In this document: positions 1 to 7,068 of the stretch, one piece after another
How the letters are laid out: each line of letters starts with the position of its first letter
How positions within the stretch are numbered: the stretch's first letter is position 1
NCBI GenBank assembly: GCA_043800105.1
Contig: JAZDNJ010000073.1
Coordinates: forward strand, 1 to 17,953
Source of the DNA: JAFGTE01 sp043800105
GTDB taxonomy: Bacteria; Patescibacteriota; Gracilibacteria; UM-FILTER-43-11
Direction of reading: 5' to 3'
Length of the DNA: 17,953 bases
Translations under genes and position numbers: made by a program
The notes under the pieces: generated by a model
Seen by the model: only the letters and a program-made list of their open reading frames with translations
The model's database searches: none
Told to the model about the DNA's origin: nothing

Positions 1-306
1 TTTGTAGAAATTGAATTCGAATCGCCTGACGAAGTGGAAAAATTTCTCAAACTTTACAAAAAACTGAAAAAACTCCTACGTGATGGGGACGGAATTGTAG
101 TTATGCTTGATAATTTTACGCCGCGCGACATCAGAAAAGTAATCCAGCCTTTAACTCAGGCGGGAATTTTTGTGGAGTTATCGGGTGGCATCAACGAACG
201 TAATGTTACAAAGTACAACATTGCCGGTGTTTCCGCAATTTCATCAGGATCAATCACAAGTCGGGCCGACAATCTGGATTTCAGTCTGCAGGTCACTAAA
301 AAGTAA
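1..306 (+). CDS. nadC: Nicotinate-nucleotide pyrophosphorylase, C-terminal part (partial)
   Basis: This is the last 101 codons of quinolinate phosphoribosyltransferase, which turns quinolinate and PRPP into nicotinate mononucleotide, CO2 and PPi in de novo NAD synthesis. The frame is open from base 1, so the start lies upstream; the first in-window GTG at 34 is internal. Family signatures are clear: VEIE at residues 2-5, then GIVVMLDNFTPRDIRKV, then ELSGGINERNV, GVSAISSGSIT and LDFSLQV, which are the PRPP-phosphate-binding end of the alpha/beta barrel. It ends with TAA five bases before the next start and is probably co-transcribed with the genes that follow. Whether nadA and nadB lie upstream cannot be seen. 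Confidence 0.93.
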   Translation, partial: FVEIEFESPDEVEKFLKLYKKLKKLLRDGDGIVVMLDNFTPRDIRKVIQPLTQAGIFVELSGGINERNVTKYNIAGVSAISSGSITSRADNLDFSLQVTKK

Positions 307-311
307 AGCCA

Positions 312-962
312 ATGACCCACAAAACGCATGACATCGAAGAAGAGTTTCATGTCCATAAACACAGACATTTTCACTCCCTGATCGCCATGATTACAGCGGT
401 GGCTCTTTTCCTCCTGTCTATTCAGGCCTATTTCTATTTGATTCACCCGGAGCCAGTCGATATTCCGAAGCTGGAGGAAGTCAGCTCGCTTTTGGGTGCC
501 GGGCTGGCGAAGCCTTTTTCATCTCATCGTTCAGATGAGGTGAGGCGGGTAATTGAAGAATCACGTGACAGCATCAAACAGGTCGCGAACTTCATTGCCG
601 CGAAGTCATGCCGGAAAGCCGACAACGTCTGTCAAAGCAAAGCATTGTTCTATTTTGTCCGCGACCGGATAAGATATGTGCCGGACGCTAACTTTCACGA
701 CCAGCTCGAAAATCCGCTCACGGTGCTCAGGACTGGCGGCGCAGATTGCGAGGATATTGCGGTTTTGACTGCCGCCCTGCAAAAAGCAATCGGCAATAAA
801 GTACGGCTCGTTTTCGTGCCCGGGCACGCCTACGCGCAGGTAAGTATTCCCGATTACTGGAGCGAAAAATGGCTGAATCTGGAAGCCACCTGCAAGGACT
901 GCCAGTTCGGAGAACTCCCCAACGACATAGCCATACAAAAAAAGGACTACACCGAAATCTGA
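312..962 (+). CDS. Membrane-anchored transglutaminase-like (cysteine protease fold) protein
   Basis: A 216-residue protein with a histidine-rich cytoplasmic start (HKHRHFH, residues 15-21), one membrane helix at about 22-44 and an outward-facing transglutaminase-like domain at about 105-195. The candidate catalytic residues are Cys146 in GGADCEDIA, His172 in VPGHAYAQV and Glu191 in LNLEATC, where Asp is more usual. Such domains are commonly proteases or amidases rather than true transglutaminases; the substrate cannot be read from the sequence. Cysteines at 100, 107, 194 and 197 suggest disulfides or a metal site. The start follows nadC by five bases with no Shine-Dalgarno, and the TGA stop shares a base with the pabA ATG, so it is translationally linked to the p-aminobenzoate genes. 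Confidence 0.8.
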   Translation: MTHKTHDIEEEFHVHKHRHFHSLIAMITAVALFLLSIQAYFYLIHPEPVDIPKLEEVSSLLGAGLAKPFSSHRSDEVRRVIEESRDSIKQVANFIAAKSCRKADNVCQSKALFYFVRDRIRYVPDANFHDQLENPLTVLRTGGADCEDIAVLTAALQKAIGNKVRLVFVPGHAYAQVSIPDYWSEKWLNLEATCKDCQFGELPNDIAIQKKDYTEI

Positions 963-1546
963 TGAATACCCTTATCATCGACAACTATGATTCCTTTACC
1001 TATATATTAAGGCAATATGTGGGTGAACTTCGCGGAAACCCCGAGGTCCACTTTAACGATAAGATTTCTGTGGCACAGATCAAAAAGATGAAACCGACCC
1101 ACATCATCCTGTCCCCGGGGCCCGGCACCGTGGAACACAAACGGGATGTCGGCGTGATGTTCGAGGTAATTGAAGCCTTCTATAAAACCATTCCTATCCT
1201 GGGTGTTTGCCTTGGTCATCACGCCATCGGCAAATACTTCGGAGCCAGAATCGTGCGCGCCCCCAAGATCATGCACGGCAAACGTTCGACTATTTTTCAT
1301 GACCACAAAGGGATTTTTCGCAATGTGCGAAACCCGCTGGAAGTCATGCGTTACCATTCGCTGATCCTTGATACCCCATTCTGGATGCGTTCAGATGACT
1401 TCACTGTGACCGCATACACCTCAGACTTCCTGATCATGGGCATGGAACATAATAAATATCCCGTTTACGGAGTGCAGTTCCACCCTGAAAGCCTTGGAAC
1501 TCAGGAGGGACACTTACTGCTCAAAAACTTTCTAAAACGCAAATGA
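962..1546 (+). CDS. pabA: Aminodeoxychorismate synthase, glutamine amidotransferase subunit
   Basis: A 194-residue class I glutamine amidotransferase that supplies ammonia from glutamine to PabB. It starts MNTLIIDNYDSFTY as PabA/TrpG proteins do. The oxyanion motif ILSPGPGT is at 49-56, the nucleophile elbow GVCLGHHAIG at 81-90 with Cys83, MRYHSL at 129-134, and VQFHPES at 171-177 with His174 and Glu176 completing the triad. The start at 962 is chosen because it gives the normal N-terminus and overlaps the previous stop as TGATG; a longer frame opening at 869 would add 31 residues unlike the family. It overlaps pabB by ATGA. TrpG is the alternative, but the PIKGT motif in the partner favours p-aminobenzoate synthesis. 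Confidence 0.93.
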   Translation: MNTLIIDNYDSFTYILRQYVGELRGNPEVHFNDKISVAQIKKMKPTHIILSPGPGTVEHKRDVGVMFEVIEAFYKTIPILGVCLGHHAIGKYFGARIVRAPKIMHGKRSTIFHDHKGIFRNVRNPLEVMRYHSLILDTPFWMRSDDFTVTAYTSDFLIMGMEHNKYPVYGVQFHPESLGTQEGHLLLKNFLKRK

Positions 1547-2661
1547 ACCATTTCGATTTAAGTAAATATTCGGAAGATTCAAAAAAAGAAGGTTTTTGTA
1601 TGCTTCATACGGGCGGTACGGAGCAAAAATGGACCAAAGTCTGCCAGCGCCCTGCCGGAGTCCTCACCCGCCTGCCGGAAATCAAAGATGGACAGGCTGT
1701 CCACATCGGCTTTTTGGCTTATCCAAATCCAAAACTAAAAAATAAAATCCCCGATTCACGCTTTTATCGCTTCCGTAATTCTATTGTCCATTATCACCAC
1801 GGCAAGCTTGAGCTGAAGCCCTTCAGACCGGATTACAAAACGTCCGGAAAATTAGAACAGAACGTGACCAGATCCGAGTACATCAAAAAAATCAAGGAGG
1901 TCAAAAAGCTTCTGGCGGCCGGTGAAATTTACCAGCTCAATTACGCCATCCGCTTCCGCAAAAAGTTCAGCGGCAATCCCTATCACCTTTTTCTCAAACT
2001 GATCGAAAGCAACCCCGCCAATTTTTCCGCTTTTTTAAATTGCGGCAGTTTTCAGATCCTCAGTAACTCTCCCGAACGCCTGTTCCGGACGGAAAAGAAC
2101 GTCATCATGACCCAGCCCATCAAAGGCACTATTGCAAAGAGCGAAAACCCGAAACCTGAAACACGAAAAAAAGCACTCGCAAAACTGCTGGCCAGCGAAA
2201 AAGAGCGGGCCGAACTGGATATGATTACCGATCTGGAGCGCAATGATATAGGTAAACTCTGCGAATACGGCACTCTGCGCCTGACGAAAGAACGTGAAGT
2301 CATGGAACTGCCTAACCTGTATCACACCTATTCCGAAGTCCGCGGCGACCTGCCCCGAGGCACTACCAGTTCCGAAATTATCAGTGCGATGTTTCCGGGC
2401 GGTTCCGTCACGGGCTGTCCCAAAAAGCGGGCCATGGAATATATAGAAAAACTGGAAGGCATTCCCCGTAACATCTTCACCGGCTCCGTCATCCATATGG
2501 CCGGAGGCGTGATGGATGCCAGTATCTGCATACGCACTGCCCTCGTTCAAAGCGGCTTCATTGAATACTGGGCCGGCGGGGGAATTGTGGCCGACAGTGA
2601 CCCGGAGGCTGAATACTCCGAATGCATGTTGAAGGCGGAAAGATATTTGGGTATACTATAG
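1543..2661 (+). CDS. pabB: Aminodeoxychorismate synthase component I
   Basis: A 372-residue chorismate-binding enzyme that aminates chorismate to 4-amino-4-deoxychorismate with ammonia from PabA. The PIKGT motif at 192-196 has Lys194, the residue typical of aminodeoxychorismate synthases; anthranilate synthases have PIAGT. Other signatures are SNSPERLF (174-181), MITDLERNDIGK (227-238), FPGGSVTGCPKKRAMEYIE (284-302) and the C-terminal WAGGGIVADSDPEAEYSE. It is shorter than the E. coli enzyme (about 450 residues), with a reduced N-terminal region, while the catalytic core is complete. The start overlaps the pabA stop as ATGA, so the two subunits are translationally coupled. Confidence 0.93.
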   Translation: MNHFDLSKYSEDSKKEGFCMLHTGGTEQKWTKVCQRPAGVLTRLPEIKDGQAVHIGFLAYPNPKLKNKIPDSRFYRFRNSIVHYHHGKLELKPFRPDYKTSGKLEQNVTRSEYIKKIKEVKKLLAAGEIYQLNYAIRFRKKFSGNPYHLFLKLIESNPANFSAFLNCGSFQILSNSPERLFRTEKNVIMTQPIKGTIAKSENPKPETRKKALAKLLASEKERAELDMITDLERNDIGKLCEYGTLRLTKEREVMELPNLYHTYSEVRGDLPRGTTSSEIISAMFPGGSVTGCPKKRAMEYIEKLEGIPRNIFTGSVIHMAGGVMDASICIRTALVQSGFIEYWAGGGIVADSDPEAEYSECMLKAERYLGIL

Positions 2662-2696
2662 GTCCAAAGGGCTTTAGCATTTAATGGGCTAAGGAC
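2629..2696 (+). promoter_or_regulatory. Candidate internal promoter and leader hairpin of pabC
   Basis: TTGAAG at 2629-2634 and TATACT at 2652-2657 are separated by 17 bases, which predicts a start near 2664 inside or just after the pabB stop. The short leader can fold: GTCC (2662-2665) with GGAC (2693-2696) and TTAGC (2674-2678) with GCTAA (2688-2692), leaving an eight-base bulge. The 3' arm ends directly at the pabC ATG, so the fold would cover the initiation site. There is no T-tract, so it is not a terminator. Confidence 0.4.
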
Positions 2697-3479
2697 ATGA
2701 TCATCTCGATCGATGGAAAAATCACCGATGAAAAGAACGCCTGTATTCCTGTAGCCAGCGAAGCGTTCCTTTTCGGATACGCGGTTTTCGAAACCGTCCG
2801 CACCTACAATAAAAAAGTCTTCCGGCTCGACGACCATCTGGCCAGGCTTTATCTGTCAGCCGATGTAATTGGTTTCAGACCCAAGTGGAGTTTCAGGAAA
2901 ACCTATGAAGAAGTGGTAAAAGTCCTGGAACAAAGTAAACGTTGGAATGAAGCAAAAGTGCGTGTGATCCTGAGCAAGAACCGGCTCATCATCATGGTCG
3001 AAAAGCTTCAGGAAAAACCTCAGGACATGTACCGGAAAGGGGTAAAATGCGTGTCTTTTCAGGGCAAGCGGAATCTGCCACACGCCAAAAAACTGGCCGA
3101 CAGTTTTTCTTATGTGGCCAAAAATTACGCGGAATCATGCGGCGCTTACGAGGCGATTCTGGTAGACCAGAAGACTTACGTACGGGAGGGCGCGTACTCC
3201 AACATCTTCTGGGTCAACGGCGGCGAACTTTACAGTACAAACAAGGAGATCCTTTTCGGTATCACTCGTGAAACGGTCATCGAGCTGGCAGGCAAATGTA
3301 ATTTTGAAGGCATCAAGTTCAGTTCGCTTCTGCACGCCGACGAAGTTTTCATCACGCAGACGACCAGCGGCATACTCCCTGTAACTGAAATCAACGGCCA
3401 GAAAATAGGCGACGGCAAACCCGGCCCCGTGACCCGCGACCTGATGAAAAAATTCGACGCTCTGGTGTGGGGCAAATAG
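2697..3479 (+). CDS. pabC: Aminodeoxychorismate lyase (class IV PLP enzyme)
   Basis: A 260-residue fold-type IV PLP enzyme, expected to release pyruvate from aminodeoxychorismate to give p-aminobenzoate. Visible signatures are LFGYAVFETVRTYNKKVFRLDDHLARL (residues 25-51), the likely Schiff-base Lys131 in HAKKLADS (27 residues from the Asp of AILVD, the same spacing as I recall in E. coli PabC), REGAYSNIFW (163-172), LFGITRETVIEL and DEVFITQTTSGILPV. On sequence alone it could also be a branched-chain or D-amino-acid transaminase; the position after pabA and pabB decides the call. The stop lies one base from the end of the convergent sdaAA, with no terminator between them. Confidence 0.83.
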   Translation: MIISIDGKITDEKNACIPVASEAFLFGYAVFETVRTYNKKVFRLDDHLARLYLSADVIGFRPKWSFRKTYEEVVKVLEQSKRWNEAKVRVILSKNRLIIMVEKLQEKPQDMYRKGVKCVSFQGKRNLPHAKKLADSFSYVAKNYAESCGAYEAILVDQKTYVREGAYSNIFWVNGGELYSTNKEILFGITRETVIELAGKCNFEGIKFSSLLHADEVFITQTTSGILPVTEINGQKIGDGKPGPVTRDLMKKFDALVWGK

Positions 3480-3480
3480 G

Positions 3481-4434
3481 TCAGTTGCACCCTTTGCAGT
3501 TTCCGCATTTTTTCGTGGCGGCTTTTTTCAGGTACTCATTTGGTACCGTAGGCAGGCCCATTTTTTCCCGTACCTTCATGCCAGTTGGTGTAATGGCCAG
3601 GCCGCCTAAAGCGGTTTCGCGAATGGATTCATTCATAGTAGCGCTGATGTTCATCATGGCTTCCACTACTTCGTCCATCGGCACAAAACTTTCCACGCCG
3701 AGCATGCTCATATCCGAGGCGGCTAAAGCGATACTGGCGCCAATGGCATTCCGCTTCACGCATGGGACTTCCACCAGCCCTCCCAACGGATCGCAGGCCA
3801 GTCCCAGCATATTTTTCAGGGCCAGCGCGGCAGCGTTCACGCATTGCCCTGGGGTACCGCCCCGCATTTCAGTCACGCCGGCGGCGGCCATGGCTGCACC
3901 CACTCCGACTTCCGCCTGACAGCCGGCTTTAGCGGCGGAAATAGTTCCGTCATGTTCCAGAACGGCGATGCCGATAGCCGAAGCGGTGAAAAGCGCGTTG
4001 AGCATTTTTCGTTTACTCGACTTCATGTGCTGGTAGGTGGAAAACAGCACGCCGGGAACTACTCCTGACACTCCGGCCGTTGGAAAGGCCACAATTCTGC
4101 CCATGCGGGCATTCTGTTCTGTGGTGGCAAGGGCGTAAGCCATGGCACGGATAGCCACTTTGCTGTGAAGCATCGAACCGGATTTTTTCACCCCCGCGTA
4201 AACCTTGCCGGCTGAAGTGCCGACCAGACCGTACTTTGATTTTGTCGTTGTTTTGATGCCTTTCTGAATGGCATGCCACATGGCATTTCTGACTTCTTTC
4301 ATTTTGTTCCGGATCCATGGCTTGGATTTATCGAATAACTCCATTTCACGCCTGATTGCCACCTGAGAAATAGGCAATTTATTCTTTTCACAGATTTCCA
4401 GAAGTTCCCTGCAGTTACTAAACTGATATTTCAT
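3481..4434 (-). CDS. sdaAA: L-serine dehydratase, iron-sulfur type, alpha subunit
   Basis: A 317-residue catalytic subunit of the oxygen-sensitive [4Fe-4S] L-serine deaminase, which converts serine to pyruvate and ammonia. Three conserved cluster cysteines are seen: Cys172 in KAGCQAEVGVG, Cys214 in LACDP and Cys225 in VEVPCVKRNA. Also present are AFPTAGVSGVVPGVL (116-130), GGTPGQCVNAAALAL, VPMDEVVEAMMNISATMN and ETALGGLAITPTGM. The tail ends CGNCKGCN, an extra CxxCxxC (310, 313, 316) that might take part in cluster binding; I am unsure how common it is. The ATG shares one base with the beta-subunit stop (TAATG). It is the downstream gene of a two-gene operon. Confidence 0.93.
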   Translation of the reverse strand: MKYQFSNCRELLEICEKNKLPISQVAIRREMELFDKSKPWIRNKMKEVRNAMWHAIQKGIKTTTKSKYGLVGTSAGKVYAGVKKSGSMLHSKVAIRAMAYALATTEQNARMGRIVAFPTAGVSGVVPGVLFSTYQHMKSSKRKMLNALFTASAIGIAVLEHDGTISAAKAGCQAEVGVGAAMAAAGVTEMRGGTPGQCVNAAALALKNMLGLACDPLGGLVEVPCVKRNAIGASIALAASDMSMLGVESFVPMDEVVEAMMNISATMNESIRETALGGLAITPTGMKVREKMGLPTVPNEYLKKAATKKCGNCKGCN

Positions 4435-5126
4435 TATTTAAGGAGTTTGGTCAGAGAGCGCACAAAATCGATACCGGGCAGTTTTTCGAGCTCAAGTACC
4501 TGCGACAGATTCAGGTAACTGCCCTCTATGTTCAGGGTTGTAAGGCACTTTTTTTTATTCCTCACATCACAGATGGTTTGTTTTCCAGCGATAGGTATCT
4601 GCCAGTCAATCAGTTTTCCGTAAAGCGGATGCAGAATATTAAGAGGTTCACTGTCATGACCTATCAGAAGGGAAAAAAAACGGCCGGCGATCATTTCAAG
4701 GTCAACCGGCACGTCATTGATAAAAGTTATCTTCACTTTTCCGCCTCCAATAGAAGACCCTACCAGACTCACCTGTCGGTTGCGATTCTTCAGAATGATA
4801 CGGACGGTATTCGGGTGGTGATCATACGCCTCATCTTTTATCGGAATAAACCTGTATTTCAGACCCTTTTCTTTGGCGATTTCGAAGGTTTTTTTAATTC
4901 GCGGATCGTTCGTCAGAAATCTCATTACTCCAGCCAGCAGTGCCTTATCTGTAGCATGCCCCTGATACACCGTGGCAAAGGAACCATATAGATAGAAATC
5001 CGCCGAAACCGGCGTTCCGTTAAAAAGCGCCCGCGCGATCTGGCCGATTTTGCAGGCACCGGCTGTATGCGAACTGCTTGGTCCGACCATGATCGGACCC
5101 GCTACGTCAAATATGGAGACAGGCAT
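4434..5126 (-). CDS. sdaAB: L-serine dehydratase, iron-sulfur type, beta subunit
   Basis: A 230-residue partner of SdaAA. The N-terminal domain carries the family signature FDVAGPIMVGPSSSHTAGA (residues 6-24), then YGSFATVYQGHATDKALLAG (47-66), HHPNT (103-107) and SSIGGGKV (124-131). The C-terminal part from about 160 looks like the regulatory ACT-like domain of this family, though it is divergent. With SdaAA it forms the split (alpha plus beta) serine deaminase known from Gram-positive bacteria rather than the fused enterobacterial form. The start at 5126 gives the standard N-terminus; no Shine-Dalgarno is visible upstream. Confidence 0.92.
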   Translation of the reverse strand: MPVSIFDVAGPIMVGPSSSHTAGACKIGQIARALFNGTPVSADFYLYGSFATVYQGHATDKALLAGVMRFLTNDPRIKKTFEIAKEKGLKYRFIPIKDEAYDHHPNTVRIILKNRNRQVSLVGSSIGGGKVKITFINDVPVDLEMIAGRFFSLLIGHDSEPLNILHPLYGKLIDWQIPIAGKQTICDVRNKKKCLTTLNIEGSYLNLSQVLELEKLPGIDFVRSLTKLLK

Positions 5127-5160
5127 TTATAAATTGGGGTAACTTTATCGTTAATAGAAT

Positions 5161-5166
5161 ATTATA
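5161..5166 (-). promoter_or_regulatory. Candidate -10 element of the sdaAB-sdaAA operon
   Basis: Read on the minus strand this is a consensus TATAAT, predicting transcription from about 5154 and a leader of about 28 bases. No convincing -35 lies at 16-18 bases: TGGACA (5185-5180) is only 13 bases away. The 228-base divergent gap to folP otherwise shows no gene I can support. Confidence 0.4.
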
Positions 5167-5319
5167 AATGGGAGTTTTTTGTCCACTTATATTTTTCGAT
5201 TCCATCGTGACGGCCACAGACCTCCACCTATATTCTCCAGAGTATATCGCAAATCTTACCCATAGAAGTGCATTTGAATGTATAGTCACCACTACCTATA
5301 TGGGTTAATTTTGCTATAC

Positions 5320-5354
5320 GTCACAGAGAGTGTGGCCTAATGTATACTTAAAAC
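5320..5354 (+). promoter_or_regulatory. Promoter of the folP operon with predicted leaderless start
   Basis: GTCACA at 5320-5325 (4 of 6 against TTGACA) and TATACT at 5343-5348 are exactly 17 bases apart. Transcription about seven bases after the -10 would begin at 5355, the first base of the GTG start, so the folP mRNA is predicted to be leaderless. No ribosome binding site is present upstream. Confidence 0.55.
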
Positions 5355-6140
5355 GTGAAAAATTTCCAGCAAATCATGGGTGTCATCAACCTCACTCCCG
5401 ACTCCTTTTCCGATGGGGGAGAGTTTAATGCGCCAGATCCGGCCATCCGGAGAATCCGGGAAATGATCGTTCAGGGCGCGGATATCGTCGACATCGGCGG
5501 TGAGTCAACCGGCCCCGGTTCATCCAATGTTTCAGTGAAAGAAGAATTGGCGAGAGTCAGACCAGTAATCGATACAATCGTCGAAAAAAACCTGACAGAT
5601 AAAACTCTCTTTTCTATCGATACCTACAAAACTTCCGTTGCCGAGTACGCGCTAAAGCATGGTTTTCAAATGGTCAACGATGTAACGGCCCTGCGCGGAG
5701 ACCAGGACATGATCGGGATACTGCTCAAATATAAACCCTATATAGTACTTGTGTACTCCAAAGATCCAACACCCCGTACTACCAAGGAAGTTGTGGAATA
5801 TGATGACGTGATTGCGAGTATTAAAAGCTTCCTCATGGAACGAATTAGTGTCTTAGTTGAAGCTGGCTTCCCCGAAAAAAAAATCATCATCGATCCCGGC
5901 ATGGGGGCATTCATAAGTTCTATTCCTGATTACAGTTTTGAGGTCATAAATCGGCTTAAAGAACTCAGATTATTAGGTTTTCCGATTCTCGTTGGCATCT
6001 CCCGAAAATCCTGCCTGGGAGGCAGAATGGCAGACCGCGATCAGCCTTCCGTAGATTGGAGCCTGAAAGCCCTGCAAAACGGTGCCTCTGTCATTCGTAT
6101 TCACAATGTTGCCTTAATGAAGAAAGCTCTTCAGAAATAA
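5355..6140 (+). CDS. folP: Dihydropteroate synthase (divergent)
   Basis: A 261-residue TIM-barrel enzyme that joins p-aminobenzoate to 6-hydroxymethyl-7,8-dihydropterin diphosphate. Signatures are MGVINLTPDSFSDGG (8-22), DIGGESTGPGS (46-56), SIDTYK (87-92), MVNDVTALRGD (106-116), IDPGMG (179-184) and GISRKS (214-219). It is divergent at two functional places. The usual MH motif after strand 5 reads VLVYSKDPTPRTT, and the closing RxHDV reads RIHNV near the C-terminus. The GTG at 5355 is preferred because a promoter -10 sits seven bases upstream; ATG 5376 is possible but removes the strand before the first motif. It is the first gene of a pterin operon with the PTPS gene, folK and folE. Confidence 0.87.
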   Translation: MKNFQQIMGVINLTPDSFSDGGEFNAPDPAIRRIREMIVQGADIVDIGGESTGPGSSNVSVKEELARVRPVIDTIVEKNLTDKTLFSIDTYKTSVAEYALKHGFQMVNDVTALRGDQDMIGILLKYKPYIVLVYSKDPTPRTTKEVVEYDDVIASIKSFLMERISVLVEAGFPEKKIIIDPGMGAFISSIPDYSFEVINRLKELRLLGFPILVGISRKSCLGGRMADRDQPSVDWSLKALQNGASVIRIHNVALMKKALQK

Positions 6141-6185
6141 GCTCCAAAGTGCTATTATGCAGGCCCAAACTTTAAAAGTATCGTC

Positions 6186-6545
6186 ATGCTGGTAACCAAA
6201 GAATTCACTTTTGATTCCGCCCATTTCCTGCCAAATTATCACGGCAAATGTGAGAATATGCATGGGCACACCTATCGCCTGCAGGTAACGGTAGACGGCC
6301 CCGTGGATGATGACGGACTGGTCATTGATTTTGTACTTCTGAAAAAAATCGTCACCGAAAAAGTGATCAGCAAACTTGATCACCAAATCATCAACGACAC
6401 AATCAAAATGGCCTCCGCGGAAAACATGGTTCTGTGGATTTGGGGGCAGTTGGCTGACACACCTGAATTCCCGAAAAAGGTTCGTCTGCACGAAATCAAA
6501 TTGTGGGAAACACCTAATTCATTTGTGACTTATCATGGCAAATAA
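6186..6545 (+). CDS. 6-pyruvoyltetrahydropterin synthase family protein, likely FolB-bypass type
   Basis: A 119-residue T-fold enzyme of COG0720 (PTPS/QueD). The zinc histidines are His13 in FDSAHFLP and His26/His28 in CENMHGHTY; Cys22 is the canonical nucleophile, with Asp65-His66 in KLDHQIIN completing the triad. The C-terminal LHEIKLWETPNSF holds the pterin-anchoring Glu. The motif is C-E-x-x-H-G-H, having both the Cys of PTPS/QueD and the adjacent Glu of the PTPS-III group known to replace dihydroneopterin aldolase (FolB). It lies between folP and folK, and no folB or que genes are in the window. I infer that it converts dihydroneopterin triphosphate to 6-hydroxymethyl-dihydropterin; QueD activity is the alternative. 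Its end overlaps folK by 11 bases. Confidence 0.88.
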   Translation: MLVTKEFTFDSAHFLPNYHGKCENMHGHTYRLQVTVDGPVDDDGLVIDFVLLKKIVTEKVISKLDHQIINDTIKMASAENMVLWIWGQLADTPEFPKKVRLHEIKLWETPNSFVTYHGK

Positions 6546-7068
6546 AGTGATCGCATACCTGGCATTGGGGTCAAATATCGACGATCGCTTAGCTTTTCTG
6601 GCTCAGGCGGAGGACATGCTGAAGAAAAATCCGAAAATTGAAATCATCCGATCCTCCAAAATCTACGAAACAGAACCCTGGCCCAGAAAAGAACTTCCCA
6701 ACGATCATCCGCACATGGAAGAGGGGCAAAAATGGTTCCTGAATCAGGTTATCAGCATCAAAACCACCTTTTCACCCGCAGGGCTTCTGAAAGCGGTCAA
6801 AGCCATCGAACAAAAAATCGGCCGCACTAAAACCGAACACTGGGGCCCGCGCGAAATCGACATCGACATCTTGCTTTACGGCGATCAGCTCGTGGACACT
6901 CCTGACCTCCACATTCCCCACCGGCACATAGAAGACCGCCAGTTTGTTCTTGTGCCTCTGGTAGAAATCGCCCCAGATCTCACAGACCCTATGACAGGTA
7001 GGAAGTTCAATGAGATTCTGAAAGACGCCAAGACAAAAGATGCTCATCAAGTAACCCCTTTCTTATAA
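6535..7068 (+). CDS. folK: 2-amino-4-hydroxy-6-hydroxymethyldihydropteridine pyrophosphokinase
   Basis: A 177-residue HPPK that transfers diphosphate from ATP to 6-hydroxymethyl-7,8-dihydropterin, making the FolP substrate. Seen are YLALGSNIDDRLAFL (8-22), the IYETEPW motif (43-49), NQVISIKT (70-77), the ATP/Mg signature EHWGPREIDIDILLYGD (101-117) and PHRHIEDRQFVLVPLVEIAPD (128-148). A charged stretch around residues 50-66, between the IYETEPW motif and the FLNQV strand, is slightly longer than in short homologues. The ATG lies inside the end of the PTPS gene, and the TAA shares a base with the folE ATG, so three genes are translationally linked. Confidence 0.94.
   Translation: MANKVIAYLALGSNIDDRLAFLAQAEDMLKKNPKIEIIRSSKIYETEPWPRKELPNDHPHMEEGQKWFLNQVISIKTTFSPAGLLKAVKAIEQKIGRTKTEHWGPREIDIDILLYGDQLVDTPDLHIPHRHIEDRQFVLVPLVEIAPDLTDPMTGRKFNEILKDAKTKDAHQVTPFL

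Noticed and set aside
869..961. Longer start for pabA at 869
   Set aside because: The added 31 residues overlap the transglutaminase-like gene and do not resemble any PabA N-terminus; ATG 962 gives the family start and a TGATG overlap.
960..1546. Recoded UGA (as in Gracilibacteria and Absconditabacteria)
   Set aside because: TGA ends the transglutaminase-like, pabA and sdaAA genes exactly where homologous proteins end, and there are no in-frame TGA codons inside the conserved genes.
2035..2550. A 171-codon minus-strand frame opposite pabB
   Set aside because: Shadow of the pabB coding frame; its composition (Phe/His/Gly/Gln-rich) is typical of antisense translation and it has no initiation signals.
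5107..5292. A 61-codon minus-strand frame in the sdaAB-folP gap
   Set aside because: It has no Shine-Dalgarno, overlaps the predicted sdaAB promoter and the start of sdaAB itself, and shows no recognisable pattern.
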